Below are positions 58,089 to 64,000 of a stretch of DNA of 64,000 bases, one piece after another. This DNA is from Arcicella sp034519515 (GTDB taxonomy: Bacteria > Bacteroidota > Bacteroidia > Cytophagales > Spirosomataceae). Numbering within the stretch: position 1 is the first letter of the stretch; each line of letters begins with the position of its first letter. The translations under genes were made by a program, and so were the position numbers. The notes below the pieces were generated by a model, which was not told the DNA's origin, did not search any database, and saw nothing but the letters and a program-made list of their open reading frames with translations. The DNA is taken from positions 13,580 to 77,579 of the forward strand of contig JAXHOK010000029.1 of the NCBI GenBank assembly GCA_034519515.1. The letters run 5' to 3'.

Positions 58089-60025
58089 AGCCAAAAACTG
58101 GTCACATCAGTAGGCAATCTTTCTTTCTTTAAAGGATTCAATGACTCATTGAAAAAAACTACGCTTGTGTTGAAGGCGACTTGCGTACTTATTTTGGCTT
58201 TTACGATTTCGAGTAGTAGCTCATTATTTGCTACTGACAGATTCGTAAAAGTGGGTGGTAGTGGTACACAATCGGGTGTAGATTGGGATAATGCTATGAG
58301 TAGTATTGCCACGGCAATAACTGCTGCCAATGCTGCTTCTCCTTCCTTGAACAATGTTTATGTAGCTGCGGGTTTGTATCCATTATCTGCCAAAATAACA
58401 ATTCCGAACGTGAATATGAAAATTCAGGGAGGGTTTCCAAGTTCGGCAACTGGTACAGATGTTACGGGGTATAATGCCACTACCAATGTTACCACGATAA
58501 ACGGAAATGGTTTCGGTATGTTTCAAGCAGGAACTTCGGGCGTGGGTTACAGTAGTGACCTTATTATCAAAGGGTTTGCCTTAACGGAAGGCGTTGCTAC
58601 GAGTGGCTCAATCTTTTATGAGGCTTCAAGTACCTCCGCAACGTGTAGTTATTTATTTGAAGATTTAAAATGTATTAATAACTGGGCTGAAAACGGAGCA
58701 TTCTTCTTTACAACCGTAAATGGACCAACCGTTGATTTCAAGAATTGTATTTTTGACGGTTGTAACGCCTTCAACGGTGGAGCAATCCATATCACCACGG
58801 CTGGCAATACCACTTTCACGATTGATGGTTGTGCGTTCAGTAATTGTAATGCAGAAAACGGTGGAGCAATTTACAATACCACAGGTCCAACGAATTATAA
58901 AATGAAAATCAAAAATAGTTCATTTTGTAATAATCATTCTTCTTTATACGGTGGTGCTATTTACACAACCACTGCCCCCATTGAAATTACTACTTGTTCT
59001 TTTACCAATAACTCTACAAAGATGAATTATTGGGGGGGGCAATTTTCGCCACGACCTCATCAATAAACTGCACGGGTTCAACTTTCTACGGTAATCATGC
59101 TGATTTGGGAGGGGCGGTTTATCAAACAACGGCTCAGGCTGGCTTGGCGAGTCATTACGATAATTGCACATTTGCGTATAATTATAACATGGATCAGCAA
59201 ACTTCTGTGGGAGCGGCTGATGGTGGAGGGGCTTTACACCTTGAAGGTATAAACGTAGATTTCACGGTTGATAATTCAGTATTTTATAGAAATTCAGTGC
59301 CTGGTACAACCTTTGGTGGAGCAATTCTTGCCTCGGGTGCTGCGAAGTGTACTTCGATGGCAAATACGGTATTCTTGGAAAATAAAATTGGAGTTAGTAC
59401 AACCATAAGCGGAGCCGATTTTATTAGTTACAACGGAACAAACCGTTTCCAATCAATCACCAATTCAACACTTCAATTAGCCAGTGCTGCCGCTTATTTG
59501 AATCAAACTGGTACGCCAACGGGCGGATATACTTTTGGAACGGGTAATGTATTTAGTAACACAACGGTTGATGGTGGTGCTGCCGCTTTAACGACTGTCG
59601 CTTGCCCCGTCAATGTTTTATCTTTTGCCACAACACCAGCACCAGCAATAACTCCAGGCGTAGGCGTAATAGACTGCAATAAAACGCAAATATCGCCAGC
59701 ACCAGTATTTGGTACGGCTTCACAATTAGATTTAATCGTAACGGTGAATGTAACCACCATTGGGTCATTTGCCCTCACGGTTAGTGGTTCTGGGTTTAGT
59801 TTAGCCAATGGCGTAACCAATTTAACAGCAACTACTACGGGTATTCAGGCATTCCATATTCCAGTATATTATGATGGAACGGCTTTGACAAATAGCCTTC
59901 AATTCACAGTAGGAACGGCAGGAAGTTGCACGGCAGATATGACCAAAGCACCAAAGGTAATTTCTAAGAATATTTATTCATTAGATGGCTGTACAGCGAT
60001 TGTACCAGGGGTTTTGACGAAGTAA
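58062..60025 (+). CDS. Pmp-like autotransporter-type surface protein with beta-helix repeats (one frameshift)
   Basis: A 35-residue lead (MKTTTAIVESQKLVTSVGNL...) precedes a signal-like hydrophobic segment (TLVLKATCVLILAFTISSSS). The middle has right-handed beta-helix repeats with GGAIY/GGAIHITT and FxN motifs typical of chlamydial polymorphic outer membrane proteins. The frame breaks near 59034, where a run of eight Gs interrupts MNYGGAIFATT; correcting it gives one protein of about 650 residues. The last 120 residues (from PGVGVIDCNKTQISPAPVFG to CTAIVPGVLTK, with three Cys) form a module shared with the gene at 61165 and a remnant at 48460. Confidence 0.82.
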
Positions 60026-60030
60026 AAAAC

Positions 60031-60127
60031 AGCCCCCTAACCCCCGAAGGGGGAACCAAAAATCGGACTCGAAGAGGGGATGCTAAAATTGAACTCGAAA
60101 GTTCCCCCATCGGGGGCGGAGGGGGCT
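60031..60127. terminator. Large G/C-rich hairpin after the Pmp-like gene
   Basis: agccccctaacccccgaa and the complement ending ggggcggagggggct pair at the outer ends around a smaller inner pair (gggggaacc with gttccccc), giving a strong terminator-like structure. Confidence 0.8.
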
Positions 60128-60222
60128 TCTTTAATTTTCCGCACACAAGTAATAACATACTTGTATCACCAAAAAGGTACAATAATTGCTGATAAATATT
60201 ACACATTAAATAATAACAGAAT

Positions 60223-60300
60223 ATGAACACAACTACCGCACATTTTGAGTCATTGGGCAACCAATTTTATGTAAAAAGGACACATTTTCAAGTTTTCTGA
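60223..60300 (+). CDS. Orphan 25-residue leader peptide-like frame of the surface family
   Basis: A short frame begins MNTTTAHFESLGNQFYVKRT and ends HFQVF with a stop at 60300. Its first eight residues resemble the lead of the surface genes at 58062 and 61165 (M-K/N-T-x-T-A). It overlaps the hairpin at 60274-60332, so it looks like the 5' end of a lost family member or a leader peptide. Translation is not proven. Confidence 0.4.
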   Translation: MNTTTAHFESLGNQFYVKRTHFQVF

Positions 60301-60332
60301 GCAATCAGAAGGGCTTGAAAATGTGTCCTTTT
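60274..60332. repeat. Inverted repeat aaaaggacacattttcaag
   Basis: The 19-base arms at 60274-60292 and 60314-60332 are exactly complementary; the right one is followed by a T-rich stretch, so it may be a terminator. Confidence 0.8.
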
Positions 60333-60355
60333 GTGGTTTTTGGATAGAGAGATAT

Positions 60356-60994
60356 TCAGCGTGCCAGTATTAGTTCTTTTAATTTACGGAGGATGAAAAT
60401 TATTTGGAGAAGGTCTTTACGTTCAACCGTATTGAAGGTATAGCTTGAATAATACGTTTTGTCTTGTAAAATAGCAAATTCCCAGAAGCTACCTGTTAGC
60501 CAAGCACCATAGATAGGTTTTTGGTCATTATTCTGGTGCTGTGCAATAAGCATTGCAGCAAGCATTTGTCCTTCTGGATCGTTTTGGGTACGTTTTCTAC
60601 GCTTAAACTCTTGTAGAAAAAAATAGGGAAGTTTGGGTGACGACAAGCCAAGAGGCGAAGCAACAAGGCAATCACAAGTTACGGAAAGGCGTTTGTGGTC
60701 TATTTCGGCAGAGAGGTCTCTTTCATAGAAAGTACTGATTTTTCCTTCTTCCTCAAAGTCGGCAATGTAGAACAAGAAACTAATGAGTTTCATTTTAACT
60801 TCTTCTTCATTCCAACCGCCTACTTTTTTAAAAGATTGTTGATAAATTTTTTCCAAAATAGCATTATCCTCAACCGTTAATTCTCCCTTGGCATTCATCC
60901 AATCATCAATGAGCGTACCGCCATAAACTTTTTCAAGTTGAAAGGCATCCAATAAAACGTCAGTATCAGTTGATAATTTAATATTCTTTTCCAT
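60356..60994 (-). CDS. Conserved Bacteroidota protein with a PD-(D/E)XK-nuclease-like core
   Basis: The 212-residue protein begins MEKNIKLSTDTDVLLDAFQL and has no signal peptide. VTCDCLVASPLG followed by PYFFLQEFKRRK and a D/E-rich PEGQMLAAMLIAQ is a beta-strand-Asp/Glu-X-Lys arrangement reminiscent of PD-(D/E)XK nuclease folds. I recognise the sequence pattern as a recurring Bacteroidota hypothetical family, but the function is unproven. It sits on the minus strand between two surface genes in the slot equivalent to the retropepsin gene, so it may be part of the same cassette. Confidence 0.6.
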   Translation of the reverse strand: MEKNIKLSTDTDVLLDAFQLEKVYGGTLIDDWMNAKGELTVEDNAILEKIYQQSFKKVGGWNEEEVKMKLISFLFYIADFEEEGKISTFYERDLSAEIDHKRLSVTCDCLVASPLGLSSPKLPYFFLQEFKRRKRTQNDPEGQMLAAMLIAQHQNNDQKPIYGAWLTGSFWEFAILQDKTYYSSYTFNTVERKDLLQIIFILRKLKELILAR

Positions 60995-61089
60995 AACGAT
61001 AAGTATTAATTATTTTTTGATTTTAAAATATTTCACAAATATACCAAAATTCTCTATAAGCCCTTTTAGGCGGTTTATAGAAACCAAAG

Positions 61090-61191
61090 AATCCACGGAT
61101 TCAAAAACGTTCTTTTCAAACCCACAAAAGGGTTCTTTTAATTACAAATAAAACAAGTACAAATATGAAAACAGCTACCGCCATAGTTGAA
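61090..61191 (+). repeat. 102-bp leader, second copy
   Basis: Second copy of the element at 57987-58088 with four substitutions and no gaps, including the ATG at 61165 and nine codons. Marks a recent duplication or conversion at the 5' ends of surface genes. Confidence 0.88.
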
Positions 61192-63296
61192 ATAGCCAGC
61201 AAAGAGCAAAGCATATTTTGCTTAAAATTTTCCTTCAAAAAATTCGGTATCATGCTGAGTGTCATTTTTTGTTTATTGGGGCAAAGAGAGCGAAGGTAAA
61301 AGCACAGTTACCTGATTTAGGTACACCTGCGTATTCCACTTTAAAATGTAGATTTCTCAATCGCTGATATTGGAGGTTTGGGAGGCAATGTAATTGGTTT
61401 GACTACAGACAAGAAAATGTATGTTACGGGACAAAATGAAGGCTTTTCAATTAGTATTAAGACTTCATCCAACTCTAATTTGCCTTATCTTCCTGCTTAT
61501 ACGTTTAATTCTATACCATCTCCAGCCGGAGAAACCGTGAAGAAAGTAGATGTAATGGTTGTAGTGCCTACGATATTAACAATGCTTACACAGGAGTTGT
61601 TAGTTCTTTTGGGGTGTTTAACCGGAAAGCGGTAAACTGTATGTATGGGGCATTAACACAGGTTTATTAGACAGCGCATTTCCTGTTTCTTTGCCACTAT
61701 CCACAACCCAGACACTACAAAAGCTCGTGAGAAGACCCGTGCAAATTACAATTTTGGGAGAAAGTAGCTTTGTAGATTTTGATATGCCTAATCAGTTATA
61801 GACGCTTAATGTTGGTGAAGTAAACTATTGGGTAGCAATAGGCACATTGTGGCAAGGCGTATGTTAATGGACGATTGGGACAAGGTGGTTCGTTAAATCC
61901 TGCGGGAAACACAACCACATTTTATGCTCTTCCTAATCCAAGTGGGGTAAATGCTACTACTTTTAAATATGTTAAGGTTTGGGCATCAGAAAATAGAACA
62001 GGATTATATCTAAAAGGAAATGATGGTAATATCTATTATGCGGGGTCTGCTAATCAGAACTATAATAGCACGGGTGCTCCAAACCTTTTTTATTACACAG
62101 ATGGTATTGGAAATATTTTTAATAATAATGGTACGGCGGGGAATCCTACTTCCTATAATTTTATGACAGATGCACCTGCTTTAGTGCCGTTTCCAGCAGG
62201 TGAGGACATCGTAAGAATAGATTCAAGAATAGTAACAAATACTTTAGCCATTAGTGCTAGTGGAAAAGCTTATGCCACAGGAATATGGAAACAATCTGTG
62301 GCAACGAATGGTATGTTTAATTTTTACAGATTCCCTCTAAAAAATACACCTGTTTTAGGTACTGAGCTGTTCAAAAATCCCCTTCCTGCTACTGGTGTCC
62401 CTTTAGATACCACTTATTTCTTGAAAAAATTTGTAGAGGTTGCTACCCCTACTGGAGCTACAAAAATTACAGAGTTTGCTAGTATATCTCCAAGAGATAA
62501 ATATCCAAACTTCGTTATCGTTGGAGACAACAAGCAGGCGTATTGGTCTGGTACTACCAATGAAGGTATAGGCTTTTATAATAAAGTAGATTATTTAGAT
62601 TATTCAATATTGTGTACTAATAATAGATACAGCACTACGTCGGCTAATGCTTGGAGTGTTCCCGCTCCTGAACTTCATAATGCCTCCAAAATATTTGCAG
62701 GGTATGCAGGTATGTACATAATTTCAGGCTCAAAAATAGGGTACGTGGTAGGGACTTTTCAATTAGGTACAGATGCTTTTGGTAGAACAACTGATAATGG
62801 TAACGTTCAAAATTTAAATAGGTATTTGCTTCCCACACCAGTAGGAAATGAAAAGTTAGATTTTTGTAATGCAGTCACCAGTTCAGGGTGGGCGGTGGCA
62901 GTAACCACCCCAGGCGTAGGCTCAATAGACTGCAACAAAACGCAATTAATACCAGCCCCAGTATTTGGTACGGCATCTCAAACAGATTTAGTCATTACCA
63001 TTAACGGTAACCACCGCGTACCCTTTCCCTCGCCAACGGTGAGTGGCTCAGGCATGACTTTGGTCAGTGAAACGACACCATTACTCGGCCGACCACAACG
63101 ACAGGCATCCAAACATTTCATGTTCCCATATATTACGATGGCGCAACAGCATTGGGAACACTCACGTTCACGATGTCTCCCCAGCCACACCAGCGGCGGG
63201 GGAGGTTGTGCGGCAGATTTGAGCAAAAGTCCCAAAATGCCATTACCCCAATCTGGACTTTGGAATGTATTGCCAACGGTGGGGATAGGAGCTTAA
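61165..63296 (+). pseudogene. Surface protein of the same family, several frameshifts
   Basis: The reading begins MKTATAIVEIASKEQSIFCL and a signal-like segment, but breaks at about 61291. Homologous text resumes as LPDLGTPAYSTLK and GGLGGNVIGLTTDKKMYVTG, and again from 61875 as a 473-codon frame with repeated short units (GNIYYAGS, GKAYATGI, KQAYWSGT) that suggest an RCC1-like or other beta-propeller. The end (PGVGSIDCNKTQLIPAPVFG...) is the C-terminal module of the gene at 58062, with further frame changes near 63005-63230. The gene is one unit with at least six indels, which may be real or error. Confidence 0.7.
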
Positions 63297-63344
63297 ATAA
63301 ATTATGAATGGGGTTTTTATGATGATTTATTACTCATCATCGAA

Positions 63345-63376
63345 ACGGAAGTCTTCCTTTAAAAAGGAAGACTTCC
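63345..63376. repeat. acggaag hairpin after the third surface gene
   Basis: acggaagtcttccttt and the complementary aaaggaagacttcc pair around a short A-rich loop, in the same position relative to the convergent retropepsin gene as the one at 57391. Confidence 0.85.
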
Positions 63377-63388
63377 AAGGTAACAAAA

Positions 63389-63780
63389 TTATATCAATTG
63401 CATTTTTGCAACCTTGCAGGATCAACGATGGCAATGTCGTCGATGTTCAGAATCGAGTTTGATCTTTACCTTTTGCATGGTTGCCGCACCACGTGATAGG
63501 CATCAGCTACGAAGTCAGGAATGGGCACTAAGAACTCTCGTGCAAGCAAAAACATCCCCCATATAGAAATCAGCGAACGGCGATGGGGCACTTCGATATA
63601 GTGACCAACGGCAGCAGTACCAATCATTCTGATTCTGCCTAGTGGAGTGGGGTTTAAGGTCTTCTAATTGGTCTGGATGAATACAAGACAAAATTGGCTC
63701 CTGAGTCCGAACAACATATAATAATATTCTTCTCGCTTGCAGGCGCCAGCGGTATAGTAGCGGTGTTTTGATGTTGACAT
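63389..63780 (-). pseudogene. Second retropepsin-like gene copy, frameshifted
   Basis: The nucleotides align with 57438-57815, for example accaacggcagcagtaccaa, gtcttctaattggtctggat and attgcatttttgcaacc, but with many small indels, so no frame stays open. The start ATG at 63780 and the stop at 63389-63391 correspond to those of the intact gene. The DSGA region is still recognisable near 63690-63710. It is a paralogous copy that is either degenerate or poorly sequenced. Confidence 0.8.
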
Positions 63781-63934
63781 GATGATTGATTTTAAGAATT
63801 TTTATCACAAAGATATATTCATTTTGATATTTTTCCGCATATAATTAATGGTACACAATTAATTTGCAAAGAGAGGTACAGATAATTGCTACTAAATGGT
63901 AGGAACTGAAAAACAATAAGTAGACATTTTTAAA

Positions 63935-64000
63935 TGCCCTTTTTTGCACCACTCTACGTTGATAAAATCCTCATTTAGCGATGCTAAAACTGCGGTTTTA
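63935..64000 (+). mobile_element. MITE, copy 3 (partial, runs off the window)
   Basis: catttagcgatgctaaaact and gcggtttta match the inner part of copies 1 and 2, and ccttttttgcaccactctac matches their upstream part with differences. It is missing the gtaacg end and continues past base 64000. Confidence 0.75.

Overview
The window reads as a chromosome segment of a Bacteroidota bacterium, most likely order Cytophagales. The evidence is AT-rich DNA, TAnnTTTG-type -7 promoter boxes, few Shine-Dalgarno sites, type IX secretion (T9SS) C-terminal domains, and typical families (DUF4301, DUF6934, DUF1800, DUF349, SIMPL, PepSY-like lipoproteins). Genus is not resolvable by eye.

Layout. 1-5.2 kb: gluconate-dehydrogenase-type oxidoreductase genes, rpsL-rpsG, and small envelope proteins. 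5.3-12.1 kb: a nucleotide-sugar epimerase, a DUF6934 gene split by a MITE, a thioredoxin/TPR protein and the galacturonate genes uxaB-kdgK. 12.4-19.2 kb: a TauE-type exporter, an unpaired histidine kinase, purB, then a trp regulatory locus (leader peptide with three consecutive Trp codons, attenuator, tRNA-Trp, trpE), followed by an ArsC-like and a DUF2520 protein. 19.2-31 kb: MerC, DUF1800, DUF349, EttA (frameshifted), Uma2, an antitoxin whose PIN toxin is split by two different small elements, acyl-CoA dehydrogenase, enoyl-CoA hydratase, SIMPL and DUF4301. 31-44.6 kb: gene remnants, a sugar isomerase with a divergent MFS transporter, a phosphoesterase, DUF72, an acetyltransferase, a zinc metalloprotease, a secreted GH5 glycosidase, kdsC, a T9SS-sorted protein and a damaged hemE.

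44.6-64 kb differs from the rest. It holds very large repetitive surface-protein genes (thrombospondin-3-like, cadherin-like and Pmp-like repeats). They alternate with small minus-strand genes: a retropepsin-like protease, a nuclease-like protein, and a damaged second retropepsin. Two surface genes share a near-identical 102-bp 5' leader and a related C-terminal module. Much of this stretch is badly assembled: a 43-G run sits between two copies of the same ~130 bp, about 1.7 kb is almost free of C, and frameshifts are frequent. Broken genes here should be treated as possible sequence error.

Throughout, gene ends carry long inverted repeats of several dispersed families, plus a 176-191 bp MITE present at least three times. 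The best biological leads are the trp attenuator with its embedded tRNA-Trp, the MITE that hit two toxin-antitoxin-like loci, and the surface-protein/retropepsin cassette.
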